64,000 nucleotides of DNA from Clostridium sp. AM58-1XD (GTDB lineage Bacteria; Bacillota; Clostridia; Lachnospirales; Lachnospiraceae). A program made the translations under genes and the position numbers. The stretch covers positions 130,390 through 194,389 of the forward strand of contig NZ_QSDR01000004.1 of NCBI RefSeq assembly GCF_003464085.1, written 5' to 3'. Below the pieces are notes generated by a model that was not told the origin of the DNA, did not search any database, and saw only the letters and a program-made list of their open reading frames with translations. This document shows, piece after piece, positions 18,474 through 27,629 of this stretch. Numbering within the stretch: the stretch's first letter is position 1; the number at the start of each line of letters is the position of its first letter.

Positions 18474-18899
18474 AGCCGGCAGGTAATAAAACACGCCTTT
18501 ATTTTCCACTACGAAAGCCGCGATCAGAATCTGGCCGATGTTATGGCCTACTCCGCCCGCCACGCTCACTCCCACAGGACTGAACCATTTGGCAGCCCTG
18601 CACACAATCATGAGAATGAGACTTAACGCGCCGCCTGCAAGTCCGTACCACATGCTGAACATATTTCCAAAGGTCATGCCCACAAGAACAATTCTGATGA
18701 GAGATACAGTAATCGTTCCGGGAATCCCCACCGTATACAGGCCTACGATCGTAACCAGATTCGCCAGTCCCAGCTTCATTCCCGGCACAGGCAGCGGGAT
18801 TGGGATCAGCGATTCTATATAACTGAAAATAAATGCGAGCGCAATCAGCATACCATATTTTGATATGAATTCAGTCCGTTCTCTGCTGCTTCTCCCCAT
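18378..18899 (-). CDS. Gx transporter family protein (heptaprenyl diphosphate synthase component I-like)
   Basis: It has 173 residues and about five membrane segments. GMLIALAFIFSYIESLIPIPLPVPGMKLGLANLVTIVGLY is the family's N-terminal signature, and AGGVGHNIGQILIAAFVV lies in the second half. Members resemble substrate-binding S components of ECF transporters; the historical name after heptaprenyl diphosphate synthase is probably misleading. It starts directly at the stop of the YkgJ gene and is translated with it. Confidence 0.82.
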   Translation of the reverse strand: MGRSSRERTEFISKYGMLIALAFIFSYIESLIPIPLPVPGMKLGLANLVTIVGLYTVGIPGTITVSLIRIVLVGMTFGNMFSMWYGLAGGALSLILMIVCRAAKWFSPVGVSVAGGVGHNIGQILIAAFVVENKGVFYYLPALMAGGVAAGAVIGLLGGMIIVRTERFFRSQG

Positions 18900-19625
18900 T
18901 TAGTCCGTTTCCTTTCCCAAATCAGGCTCTACGCTTATTCCTAAACCAGAATCCCCTTTTACTTCCAGTTCTTCTTTAGCCTTTTTAAGTCTCGTATAAA
19001 ACTGGCCGTAAAAATCCGCCTCCCTGTCGTATGGCTGCAAATAAAATTTCCGCAGCACATACATATTCGCGTTTTTGACCCAGGTTTCATCCCCAGACTG
19101 CATAATTTGGGCCTGGAGGCCTTTTAAAAAGCTGTGCCAGCTGACAAGAAATTCTTCATTTCTGCCCACGTTCTCCGTATCGATCCATCTGCGTACTTTT
19201 ACCTTCGTCTTATTTTCTTTCCTACATGCGCCATCCAGCAGAAAATACCGGATCCCCCTGCCGCCGTAATCCCTGCCGAGAGGAAATATCCTGCATATTC
19301 CCGGACGGAACGAGTGGATGCCACATCTGTTTTCTTCGTTTAAAAATGCACATCGTTCTTCATTTTTCACCATTTTCAGATTGGGGAGGATGATTCCGTT
19401 TACCACGTTCAGTTCGATTTTTCCGGCCATCAGGCCTTCAAACGACGTCTTAAGATTCGACGTAAGCAGCCAGATATCATAGGGATTCAGCACGATCGAA
19501 GCGCCCATTCCCCGGCAGCAGGCAGAACAGCCTTCACAGTCTCCGCAGCCGGCCTTTACCATGTCGTTCAGCCCGTAAAATCTTTCGTCCGATGTCATCC
19601 CGCCGCCGTTGTTTAGATATTCCAT
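18900..19625 (-). CDS. YkgJ family cysteine cluster protein
   Basis: It has 241 residues. The N-terminal Cys cluster CGDCEGCSACC and the later CAFLNEENRCGIHSFRPGICRIFPLG provide the conserved metal-ligand cysteines of this family, which probably bind zinc or an Fe-S cluster. The biochemical role is not established for the family. No gap separates it from the Gx transporter gene. Confidence 0.82.
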   Translation of the reverse strand: MEYLNNGGGMTSDERFYGLNDMVKAGCGDCEGCSACCRGMGASIVLNPYDIWLLTSNLKTSFEGLMAGKIELNVVNGIILPNLKMVKNEERCAFLNEENRCGIHSFRPGICRIFPLGRDYGGRGIRYFLLDGACRKENKTKVKVRRWIDTENVGRNEEFLVSWHSFLKGLQAQIMQSGDETWVKNANMYVLRKFYLQPYDREADFYGQFYTRLKKAKEELEVKGDSGLGISVEPDLGKETD

Positions 19626-19729
19626 AATTCTAACCTTCCTTGTCCAATATAGTGCAATTATACTCTAAGTAACGGTACATTACAATTCTGTTTTCTCCAA
19701 AACAATTTTATATCCAGATGGAAATCCGA

Positions 19730-19758
19730 TTGTATATCCCGTCCTGTTTTATTATAAT
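19730..19758 (+). promoter_or_regulatory. Promoter of the PAS-GGDEF-EAL gene
   Basis: TTGTAT (19730-19735) and TATAAT (19753-19758) are separated by 17 bp. The start codon is 60 bp further on. Confidence 0.65.
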
Positions 19759-19817
19759 AGGTATTAGAAACCTGTTTACCAATTTCTGTAAGAAAGGTCA
19801 AATAAACTGGTAGAATT

Positions 19818-21458
19818 ATGAATGATATACTGGATAACGATTTATTTCAAGCATTTTCCACAGCCTCTCATCACGTTTACATCTATGTCTGCGATATGAA
19901 AACCGACTTGTCCCGGTGGTCTGAAAATGCGGTCGAATATTTTGATATGCCCGGAGAATACATGACGGACGCAGGCGGAATCTGGCTTCACCGCATCCAT
20001 CCGGAAGACCGGTCCAAATACACGGAGGATCTCGCTCAGGTTTTCTCAGGAAAAACGCATCATCATAAATGTGAGTACCGCGCCATGAACCGGTATGGAG
20101 AATACGTCTGGCTGGAATGCCGCGGAACTCTTATTTATAATCCAGAGGGGAAACCAAAGCTCTTTGCCGGTATCATGACACGGCTGGACGCAAAAAATAA
20201 ATACGATCCACTCACGAACCTGATGACGATTTATGAATTCAATAACCATGATTTTTCTAATGAATCCGGTTCTCTTCTCCTGATCGACCTGGATCATTTC
20301 CGGGAAATTATCAATAAATTCGGATACAGCTTCGGCGACACGGTTCTGTATAATTTCAGCAGAAAGCTGGAAACAATATGTTCTCCAGACCAATATGTAT
20401 ACCGTCTGGAAGGAGATGAATTCATCATCCTCTTACCAGGCGGCACCCGCGAAAGCACAAGGCAGCTCTTTACAGTCATTCAGCATCTGGCGGCGAACCT
20501 GAACGGTCCGGACGGCCAGCCCGTACATTTAGGTATTTCCGGCGGTGCGGTGCTCTATCCTGAAAACGGAGGAAAAAGAGATGTGTTATTAGGTTGTCTT
20601 GAGCATTCCCTGGAACATGCAAAACATAATGCCAGAGGCAATGTCGTATTTTTTTCACAGAAGATTGCCGAATCCCATAATCATATCATTCAACTTCAGC
20701 AAGCGCTCAGAAAATCGATTCTGAATCACTTCGAGGGATTTCAGCTGTACTATCAGCCGCTGGTAGGCACTCCCCAGCATAAGGTTACAAGCTGTGAAGC
20801 CCTGCTGCGCTGGTCCGATCCCGCTCTCCCGTCCGTCGCTATTGGGGATATTATAAAACTTCTGGAATTCAGCGGTGAAATCTGTGCCGTAGGACGGTGG
20901 ATTGTGGATGAGGTATTTAAAAAAGCGCAGAAATGGCAGAAGGATTTTCCCGGCCTGATGGTAGGTTTTAACGTTTCCTACCTTCAGTTTAAGGATCCTG
21001 AATTCGTGGACGATCTGATTCAGAAGGCAAAGGAATACCGCATCAATCCCAACTTCGTGTGCATCGAGCTGACAGAAAGCTCAAACGTGGACGATTTTGA
21101 CACCCTGGCTGGGTGCTTTAAAAAACTACGCAGCTTTGGGTTCTGTATCTCTCTGGACGATTTCGGGATTGCTTATTCAACGCTCCTTCTGATCCGCAAT
21201 CTTCCGGTCGATTCCGTTAAAATAGACCATTCCTTTATTCTGCATCTCACCAAAGACAATGCGGTCGATCTGGCAATCATTGAAAGTATCGTAAATTTGT
21301 GCCGTAAGCTGGATATCCGCGTAGTCGTCGAAGGCGTAGAGAACGCCGAGATTCTGGATATCACAAAAAGATATCCCTTTTCTCTTCTTCAGGGATACTA
21401 TTTCGACCGTCCTATGCCTGCTGACGAATTCGAGGAAAAGATATTCAAAGTATATTAA
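19818..21458 (+). CDS. PAS-GGDEF-EAL cyclic-di-GMP signalling protein
   Basis: It has 546 residues and no membrane segment. A PAS_3-type sensor (about 20-125; GGIWLHRIHPEDRSKYTEDL) is followed by a GGDEF domain (about 130-285) and an EAL domain (about 300-545). The GGDEF motif reads EGDEF, losing the first Gly, so cyclase activity may be weak or absent. The EAL domain keeps the catalytic set: CEALLRW, GFNVS, CIELTES, SLDDFG, VKIDHSF, VVEGVE and LLQGYYF. I therefore expect a c-di-GMP phosphodiesterase, possibly with a GTP-binding regulatory GGDEF domain. It is a single gene with its own promoter. Confidence 0.92.
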   Translation: MNDILDNDLFQAFSTASHHVYIYVCDMKTDLSRWSENAVEYFDMPGEYMTDAGGIWLHRIHPEDRSKYTEDLAQVFSGKTHHHKCEYRAMNRYGEYVWLECRGTLIYNPEGKPKLFAGIMTRLDAKNKYDPLTNLMTIYEFNNHDFSNESGSLLLIDLDHFREIINKFGYSFGDTVLYNFSRKLETICSPDQYVYRLEGDEFIILLPGGTRESTRQLFTVIQHLAANLNGPDGQPVHLGISGGAVLYPENGGKRDVLLGCLEHSLEHAKHNARGNVVFFSQKIAESHNHIIQLQQALRKSILNHFEGFQLYYQPLVGTPQHKVTSCEALLRWSDPALPSVAIGDIIKLLEFSGEICAVGRWIVDEVFKKAQKWQKDFPGLMVGFNVSYLQFKDPEFVDDLIQKAKEYRINPNFVCIELTESSNVDDFDTLAGCFKKLRSFGFCISLDDFGIAYSTLLLIRNLPVDSVKIDHSFILHLTKDNAVDLAIIESIVNLCRKLDIRVVVEGVENAEILDITKRYPFSLLQGYYFDRPMPADEFEEKIFKVY

Positions 21459-21460
21459 AG

Positions 21461-21536
21461 ACAGAGGGTGCTGCAAGAGTTGAACCAGCTGTGCGCAGAG
21501 CGTGCAGGTGATCGTTCCTTTTGAAGCATCCTCTGT
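21461..21536. terminator. Long hairpin between convergent EAL gene and recQ
   Basis: ACAGAGGGTGCT (21461-21472) pairs with AGCATCCTCTGT (21524-21535) with one mismatch around a 51-nt loop. It sits between two convergent genes. The loop shares GCAGGTGATCG-TTCCT with the trp leader spacer. Confidence 0.6.
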
Positions 21537-21555
21537 ATATTTTGCAGACCAGTAT

Positions 21556-23391
21556 TTATCTGCCGATTTCTTTCAAAAAACGTTCCCCGTATTTTTGGAA
21601 TTTAAATTCTCCCACGCCTGTTACCGTCATCATTTCCTCTTTTGTTTTCGGTTTTACCCCGCACATATGTACCAGGGTTTTATCGGAGAAAACAATATAC
21701 GGAGGAACCTTTTCTTCCCTGGCAATTTCGCTGCGCAGAGTTCTCAGCCTTTCAAACAATGCCTCGTCTGCCTCTGAAAGGCTATACCCTGCCGTTCTGG
21801 TTTGCTTCGATTTCTTTCCGTCTTTTTCTTTAGCCGGCTGCTCCTGTTCTCTTTTCATCTTCATGACTACCGGTTCGCCATCATCCAAAATGTGCCCAGA
21901 CCTGCCGGTCAGCTTTACAATGGCATATTCATCATTCGTAACCGTCAAAAATTCATGCAGCATCAGGTAATTCATTACCTGCCTCAACCTGGATAAGGGA
22001 ATCTTGGCCAGAGTTCCGTAATAAGGGCTGCCGTCCATTCCGTACTGCCTGATTTTAACAGTATTCGCTCCATGGACCGTATCCATAATCACATTCATGC
22101 CGTATCTTTGATGGGAGAAACTGACACATCCGATCAGTGCTCTTGCAACATCCGTTACATCTGCCGTTTCAAACTCAGTCGTACAGTTCATGCAGTTTCC
22201 ACATGCATTGGAACCGCCTTCTCCAAAATACCGCAGGATGTAATCACGCAGGCATTCCGTTGTAAAACAGTAATAAGTCATTTTACGCAGCCGATCCCTG
22301 TCCCGCCCGGCCACGATCTGCCGTGTCTGCATGTCCAGTTCCTGATTATCTGTGTTATTGTCGATAAAGAACTGGTTGGTAATTACATCCTGTCCGTTAT
22401 AAAATAAAATACATTCGCCAGGTTCCTGATCTCTCGCACACCTTCCGATTTCCTGATAAAATGCTTCAATACTCCTTGGCATGTTGTAATGGATGACAAA
22501 TCTCACGTCAGATTTGTCAATTCCCATGCCGAATGCGTTCGTGGCGACCATAACGCGGCTGCGGTCATAGATAAAATCGTCCTGATTCTGGCGCCGCTCC
22601 GTATCGCTCAGTCCGGCATGGTATCTGGTGACGGAAACTCCGTCTGCCTTTAGCCTGTCACTGACTTCCTCCACCAGTTTTCTGGTCAGGCAGTATACGA
22701 TTCCGCACTGGCCGCTGTGTGTCTCCACAAACTTTTTCAATGCCGCATATTTATCTTTTGGCGCCTGCACCTCCAGGTACAGATTCGGCCGGTCATATCC
22801 AGTCGTTACAACCGTTGGCTCCCGCAGCATAAGGATATCAATGATATCCTCTCTTACCTCTTTTGTGGCTGTTGCCGTAAACGCACTGACAACCGGCCTT
22901 TCCGGCAATTTTTTGATAAAATCAACAATCTTTAAATAGCTGGGCCTGAAATCCTGCCCCCACTGGGAGACGCAATGAGCTTCATCGACTGCCACCATGG
23001 CAATTTTCGTGTGCAGCGCGAAATCGAGAAATCCATCCGTCTCCAGGCGTTCCGGCGCCACATAGATAATCGGGTATCTTCCGCCTTTCGCATATTCCAG
23101 CGCTTTATAATATTGGCTGGCCGTAAGCGAGCTGTTCAGGTAGGCCGCATGAACGCCTGCCTGATTCAGCGCCGTCACCTGATCCTTCATCAGGGAGATC
23201 AGCGGGGATATTACAAGTGTAATCCCGTCCATCATCAGTGCGGGAATTTGAAAACAAAGGGATTTTCCTGATCCTGTAGGCATAATGCCAAAGACATCTT
23301 TTCCCGCCAATATGCTGTCAATTAAGGCTTCCTGCCCTTCGCGAAATGTATTATAGCCAAAATACTGTTTCAGTACATGATATTTATCCAT
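21556..23391 (-). CDS. recQ: ATP-dependent DNA helicase RecQ
   Basis: This 3'-5' helicase acts in recombination and fork repair. It has 611 residues. Motifs in order: FREGQEALIDSIL (motif 0), MPTGSGKSLCFQIPA (Walker A), VDEAHCVSQWGQDFRPSY (DEAH and aromatic loop), SAFTATAT, and ATNAFGMGIDKSDVRFVIHY. The RecQ zinc site uses CLRDYILRYFGE and CGNCMNC. A winged-helix (RQC) region and a C-terminal HRDC domain (about 525-605) follow. Motif VI reads QEIGRCARDQEP instead of the usual GRAGRDG, but both arginines are kept, so activity is expected. Confidence 0.95.
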   Translation of the reverse strand: MDKYHVLKQYFGYNTFREGQEALIDSILAGKDVFGIMPTGSGKSLCFQIPALMMDGITLVISPLISLMKDQVTALNQAGVHAAYLNSSLTASQYYKALEYAKGGRYPIIYVAPERLETDGFLDFALHTKIAMVAVDEAHCVSQWGQDFRPSYLKIVDFIKKLPERPVVSAFTATATKEVREDIIDILMLREPTVVTTGYDRPNLYLEVQAPKDKYAALKKFVETHSGQCGIVYCLTRKLVEEVSDRLKADGVSVTRYHAGLSDTERRQNQDDFIYDRSRVMVATNAFGMGIDKSDVRFVIHYNMPRSIEAFYQEIGRCARDQEPGECILFYNGQDVITNQFFIDNNTDNQELDMQTRQIVAGRDRDRLRKMTYYCFTTECLRDYILRYFGEGGSNACGNCMNCTTEFETADVTDVARALIGCVSFSHQRYGMNVIMDTVHGANTVKIRQYGMDGSPYYGTLAKIPLSRLRQVMNYLMLHEFLTVTNDEYAIVKLTGRSGHILDDGEPVVMKMKREQEQPAKEKDGKKSKQTRTAGYSLSEADEALFERLRTLRSEIAREEKVPPYIVFSDKTLVHMCGVKPKTKEEMMTVTGVGEFKFQKYGERFLKEIGR

Positions 23392-23483
23392 CGAATAATC
23401 TGCTTCTCCTTTTAAATTTCCGTAAATTTTAATATCCTATTATCATATCATCTCAACGGATATTTTTCCATAACAGAAAAGAC

Positions 23484-23523
23484 ATCCGGCAGATCAATTC
23501 CGAACCGATCCCATCTGCCGAAT
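23484..23523 (-). terminator. Terminator after the lipoprotein gene
   Basis: ATCCGGCAGAT pairs with ATCTGCCGAAT. Read on the minus strand the hairpin is followed by GTCTTTTCTG. It lies between the lipoprotein gene and recQ. Confidence 0.55.
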
Positions 23524-23570
23524 GCCTTAACTTTTTATTTCATACACCTTTTTCCTGACTATAGGCGCCT

Positions 23571-24212
23571 TTATTTCTTTTTCCAGGGCTTCATTGTTCC
23601 CAGAATATCCTGAATTTTCTTGCCGTCATCCATCCTGTAGAATACGGTAAGGCACATATAGGTGTCATCCACCTGCCTGATATAATAGTCATACCCAAAG
23701 GAAACCTCTACCATTTTCATCTCTGATCTGACAAATGAATACTCACTGCCGCCCAGATTTATACTGCCCTTATCCACAATTGCATAACCGGCTTCTTCAA
23801 GCGATTCTTCCGTCTCCTTCACATAGCTTTCCAGCGTGCTGCCTTTTGCAATCCCTTCATATGTCAATTCAAATATATTTTCTCCAGAGACGACAGCAGC
23901 AAAATCATATTTGAACACATTCAGGGACGGATTGGATTCTTTAATCTGCTTTTCCTGCTCCCTCAGATCATCCTCACTCCAGAACTCCGTATCATCTGGA
24001 AAGGTGATCACAAAATCAGCCCACCTGTTGGTAAAAACATTCCCTTCCAGGGTGCCGTCCTCCAATTGGGGAATATCGTCTTGAACCGCCTCACTCGTCC
24101 CGCCCTTCTCATCGTTTCCACTCTCTGTCTTTCCTTTGCAGCCGGAAGCGATAAGCACCGCGCCTGTAAGAACGGCTGCAAGAAACGGTTTCCATTTTCT
24201 TTTCATCATCAT
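23571..24212 (-). CDS. Putative lipoprotein of unknown function
   Basis: It has 213 residues. A signal peptide ends in the lipobox LIASGC, so the mature protein should be lipid-anchored on the outer face of the membrane. A short acidic linker follows, then a domain of about 160 residues (FTNRWADFVITFPDDTEFWS...YIRQVDDTYMCLTVFYRMDD) with the look of small secreted beta-rich domains. I recognise no named family. It lies downstream of the symporter gene on the same strand, with a 33-bp gap. Confidence 0.75.
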   Translation of the reverse strand: MMMKRKWKPFLAAVLTGAVLIASGCKGKTESGNDEKGGTSEAVQDDIPQLEDGTLEGNVFTNRWADFVITFPDDTEFWSEDDLREQEKQIKESNPSLNVFKYDFAAVVSGENIFELTYEGIAKGSTLESYVKETEESLEEAGYAIVDKGSINLGGSEYSFVRSEMKMVEVSFGYDYYIRQVDDTYMCLTVFYRMDDGKKIQDILGTMKPWKKK

Positions 24213-24245
24213 TAACCTTTGCCGCCTTCCTGATACTAATAATAC

Positions 24246-25612
24246 TTAACTGAATTTCTTACATATTTTTACAACTACGCCGCTCAGAGCCCAGAGAGCG
24301 ATAGCATTGGGGATTACCATGAGTCCGTTGAAGAAATCCGACATGGACCACACCAATTCTACTTTCAAAGCAGATCCCACAATGACGAATACAACCACCA
24401 GAAGAGAATAGATCACTGCCGCCTTCTCTCCGAACAGGTATTTCATATTGACCAGCCCGAAGAAATGCCAGCCCAAAATCGTGGAAAATGCGAAGAACAG
24501 CAGGCAGACGGCAACAAAAATAAGTCCAAAGCTGCCGAAACTCGTCATAAACGCCGCCTGAGTCAGAGCCGTACCCGTTTTTCCGCTGTCCAAAGCGCCT
24601 GTTGTCAGCACGGAAAATACGGTCAGATTCAAAATTATAAACGTATCTACAAATACACTGATCATGGCGGCCAGCCCCTGCTTATGAGGATTTTCAGCGT
24701 TTGCTCTCGCATGGGCATGAGGCGTGGAGCCCATACCGGCTTCATTGGAGAACAGGCCGCGGGCAACGCCGAAGCGGACCGCTTCCCGGACAGCGATCCC
24801 TGCTCCGGCTCCCACTACAGCTTCCGGATGAAACGCGCCTACGAAGATCATTTTAAATGCCGCCGGAAGGGCCGTAATATGAAGCCCGATCAGAACAAGA
24901 CTTCCTATGATATAAACTCCAGCCATCAGAGGCACAATCTTTTCCACAACGGATGCAAGACGGTCAACTCCTCCCAGAAAGATAACGGAACATACGACTG
25001 CCAATACAATTCCAACTGCGATCGGAGGAATATTGATATTGTGCGCTTCAAAAACTTCCGTAAAAGCCGCGCCGATCGAATTGGACTGTACCATATTTCC
25101 TGTAAATCCAAGGGCCAGAATAATAAAGACGGCAAAACAGCCGGCCAGGATTTTGCCAAACGTCCCTTTAAAGGCTGCACGTATGTAATAAACAGGACCT
25201 CCTGTCACCTCACCGTTTACGACTGTTCTGTACTCCTGTGCCAGAGTCGCTTCCGCGTATATGGTGGACATTCCAAAGAATGCGCTGACCCACATCCAGA
25301 ATATGGCTCCCGGCCCGCCGCTGATCAAAGCCGTTGCTGCGCCTGCCAGGTTCCCTGTTCCTACCTGGGCGCGATCGCCGTCGCTACAGACTGAAAAGGC
25401 GTCATTTCCCCGGATTCACCCTTTGATTCTCCTTTTTTCCCCCTTGAGCACATGTGGCCGAACACCTGGCGGCATCCCTCTCCAAACTTTCGTACCTGAA
25501 TAAATCGTAAGCGAATCGTGTAGTAAATACCGGTTCCGCAAAGCAGAATAATAAGAACCACATTCCATAAAAAATCACTGGCATTGCTTACAATCTGACT
25601 AACGGTTTCCAT
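24246..25612 (-). CDS. Sodium:alanine/glycine symporter (AGCS family), one frameshift
   Basis: It imports small neutral amino acids with Na+. Repaired length is 455 residues and about ten membrane segments. The frame breaks at about 25371, where GCG-GCC has lost a G; the repaired text reads [36 protein letters not shown], the AGCS signature. VRFGVARGLFSNEAGMGSTPHAHA is the second conserved block. The glycine riboswitch in its leader points to glycine as a substrate. The start at 25612 follows GGAGG. Confidence 0.9.
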
Positions 25613-25713
25613 ACTTTATTCCTCCTGATATCATTAATTCTTATCACCTTGCCCTTTCATTATGTACTCATTTGACGTACACACGCCTTCCATTCCCGCA
25701 CATTCAGGGCAAA

Positions 25714-25744
25714 GAAAAAAAGCTGATAAAATAAATTATCAGCC
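25714..25744 (-). terminator. Terminator in the symporter leader
   Basis: On the minus strand GCTGATAA pairs with TTATCAGC, followed by seven T. It lies directly behind the glycine aptamer, as an expression platform would. Confidence 0.8.
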
Positions 25745-25756
25745 CTCTGAGAAAGT

Positions 25757-25865
25757 GAACATTACCCTGTCCTTTTGCCTGAGAGATTGGCAGCTCTTTT
25801 CTGCCGTACACCTTCGGCGCCCCATGCCGGGGACTCTCCAGAGAGATTCTTCCTGTATTCATTTC
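25757..25865 (-). ncRNA. Glycine riboswitch of the symporter gene
   Basis: The minus strand carries the glycine-aptamer core: CTGGAGAGTCCC, GGCGCCGAAGGTG and CTCTCAGGCAAAAGGAC in the right order and spacing. Only one aptamer is plain. With the terminator at 25714-25744 it should control read-through into the AGCS symporter. Whether glycine turns it on or off cannot be read with certainty. Confidence 0.88.
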
Positions 25866-25888
25866 TATTCTATGAACGGAATAACGTT

Positions 25889-25917
25889 ACTATAACATAG
25901 AACGATTTATAAGTCAA
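25889..25917 (-). promoter_or_regulatory. Promoter of the symporter riboswitch
   Basis: On the minus strand TTGACT (25917-25912) and TATAGT (25894-25889) have a 17-bp spacer. Confidence 0.7.
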
Positions 25918-25963
25918 CTTTGGGTTCGAGCGTAAAAAAATTCAAAAAAGTTATAAATCCCTC

Positions 25964-25992
25964 TTGCAAAAACAGATCACCTGCGTTATACT
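25964..25992 (+). promoter_or_regulatory. Promoter of the aminotransferase riboswitch
   Basis: TTGCAA (25964-25969) and TATACT (25987-25992) have a 17-bp spacer. It fires away from the symporter promoter, and the two -35 elements are 46 bp apart. Confidence 0.7.
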
Positions 25993-26009
25993 CGATGCAA
26001 CAAAATAAA

Positions 26010-26205
26010 GCCAAATGAAGCTTACAGGAAAGCTGCATCGGATTTAAGGTGCACACCGAAGGAGTAAAACTCTCAGGTTTCCCCTCTTGGGAAAGGACTG
26101 TAATGTGGATGGAACTCTGGAGAATCCCTGAAAAACGGGTGCCGAAGGTGCAAGTGTGTTACACGCAAATCTCTCAGGCAAAAGGACAGAGCTGTTTATA
26201 TGGAC
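26010..26205 (+). ncRNA. Tandem glycine riboswitch of the aminotransferase gene
   Basis: Two aptamers lie in a row. The first has ACACCGAAGGAG and AACTCTCAGG; the second has CTCTGGAGAATCCC, GGTGCCGAAGGTG and ATCTCTCAGGCAAAAGGAC. The P1 stem of the second pairs CTCTG with CAGAG (26187-26191). Part of that strand, AGAGCTG (26188-26194), can instead pair with CAGCTCT (26250-26256), the left arm of the terminator, so ligand binding and antitermination look mutually exclusive. Confidence 0.9.
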
Positions 26206-26246
26206 TATCATGACGGTATTTTATTCCGGCATCTTGGATATTTATG

Positions 26247-26281
26247 GAGCAGCTCTATTTATTTATGAGCCGCTCTTTTTT
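26247..26281 (+). terminator. Expression-platform terminator of the aminotransferase gene
   Basis: GAGCAGCTC (26247-26255) pairs with GAGCCGCTC (26267-26275) with one mismatch, followed by TTTTTT. It ends about 50 bp before the coding start. Confidence 0.75.
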
Positions 26282-26332
26282 CATTTGGCCAAACATTACA
26301 TCTAATACATAATAAAAAGGAGACGTAAAATC

Positions 26333-27472
26333 ATGCAGAAGAATTATCTTGACAGCATCCAGAGCACTTTATTGTTAGGCGCAGGCCCCAGCGGCGTAGC
26401 TCCTTCTACCTACCGCGCCCTTTCCCAGACTATGCTTGGCCATCTGGACCCTTATTTCATCGAAATTATGGAAGAAATCAAAAACGGCATCCGCCAACTT
26501 ATGCAGACAAAAAACGAGGTTACCGTACCTCTGTCCGGCACCGGCTCTTCCGGCATGGAAGCTGCTTTTGTCAATACCGTAGAAGCAGGCGACAAAGTCC
26601 TGATTCTGGAAAACGGCGTATTCGGAAATCGTATGGCTGACGTAGCGGGCCGCCTCGGCGCTGTTGTAACGAAGGAAGAATTTGAATGGGGCACTCCTGT
26701 ACTGGTTGACCGTGTGAAAGAGCTCCTGGCCCAGGATCACTATAAAATTGTCGCCATCGTTCATGCGGAGACATCCACCGGCGTATGCAATCCTGTAGGC
26801 GAGATCGGCCAGCTGGTTCATGAAGCCGGAAGCCTTTACTTAGTAGACGCTGTAACCAGCCTTGGCGGCATCCCTGTGGAAGTGGACAAATGGCATGCAG
26901 ATATCTGCTACAGCGGCTCTCAGAAATGCCTGTCCTGCCCTCCAGGCGCCTCTCCTATTACATTTTCCGACGCTGCCATGGAGGCAATCCATAACCGCAA
27001 AACGAAAGTTCCCAACTGGTATCTCGATATGAATCTTCTGACTCAGTACTGGGGCGGAAGCAAGCGCGTATACCATCATACGGCTCCGATCAGTATGATG
27101 TATGCTCTCTATCAGTCAATTTACAACGTACTCGAAGAAGGTATGGAACATGTATTTGCACGTCACCAGTCTGTCCATGAGCGCCTCGTAAAGGGCCTGG
27201 ATGAAATGGGCATGAAGATGCTCGTAGCTCCAGAGTACCGCCTGCCTCAGCTCAATGCAGTAGTCGTTCCGGAAGGTGTAGACGAGGCCGATCTTCGTGC
27301 ACAGCTCCTTAATAAGTATCACATCGAAGTCAGCAGCGGACTTGGCCCTCTGGCCGGCAAGATTATCCGGATCGGACTTATGGGATACAACGCAACCGAA
27401 GAAAGCGTAGACCGCCTTCTTACGGCGCTGAAGGAAATCCTGGAGAAACAGGCCTCCGAAGAAGCAGCTTAA
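26333..27472 (+). CDS. Alanine--glyoxylate-type aminotransferase (class V)
   Basis: This PLP enzyme has 379 residues. SGTGSSGMEAAFVN (about 68-81) is the cofactor-phosphate loop, VDAVTSLGGIPVEVD holds the conserved Asp, and Lys198 in YSGSQKCLSCPPG is the Schiff-base lysine. The family includes alanine-glyoxylate, serine-glyoxylate and ureidoglycine-glyoxylate aminotransferases. Control by a glycine riboswitch favours making glycine from glyoxylate. The exact amino donor cannot be told from sequence. It starts after an AAGGAG site and is followed by a strong terminator. Confidence 0.88.
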   Translation: MQKNYLDSIQSTLLLGAGPSGVAPSTYRALSQTMLGHLDPYFIEIMEEIKNGIRQLMQTKNEVTVPLSGTGSSGMEAAFVNTVEAGDKVLILENGVFGNRMADVAGRLGAVVTKEEFEWGTPVLVDRVKELLAQDHYKIVAIVHAETSTGVCNPVGEIGQLVHEAGSLYLVDAVTSLGGIPVEVDKWHADICYSGSQKCLSCPPGASPITFSDAAMEAIHNRKTKVPNWYLDMNLLTQYWGGSKRVYHHTAPISMMYALYQSIYNVLEEGMEHVFARHQSVHERLVKGLDEMGMKMLVAPEYRLPQLNAVVVPEGVDEADLRAQLLNKYHIEVSSGLGPLAGKIIRIGLMGYNATEESVDRLLTALKEILEKQASEEAA

Positions 27473-27539
27473 TATATGATCGAACGATGAAGGAGTTCAA
27501 AAAGTCGAACTATCGTAACCGCCTTCTACCGATTGCCAA

Positions 27540-27574
27540 AAAGAGCCGCCGGAACACCCGGCAGCTCTTTTTTT
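27540..27574. terminator. Bidirectional terminator after the aminotransferase gene
   Basis: AGAGCCGCCGG pairs with CCGGCAGCTCT around ACACC-type loop bases, followed by eight T and preceded by an A-run. It also serves the convergent rnf operon. Confidence 0.85.
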
Positions 27575-27629
27575 GTGTGATGAATTAATACGATTAAAAA
27601 TTTGATTTTTATGATTTGCTGTTTTTTAA

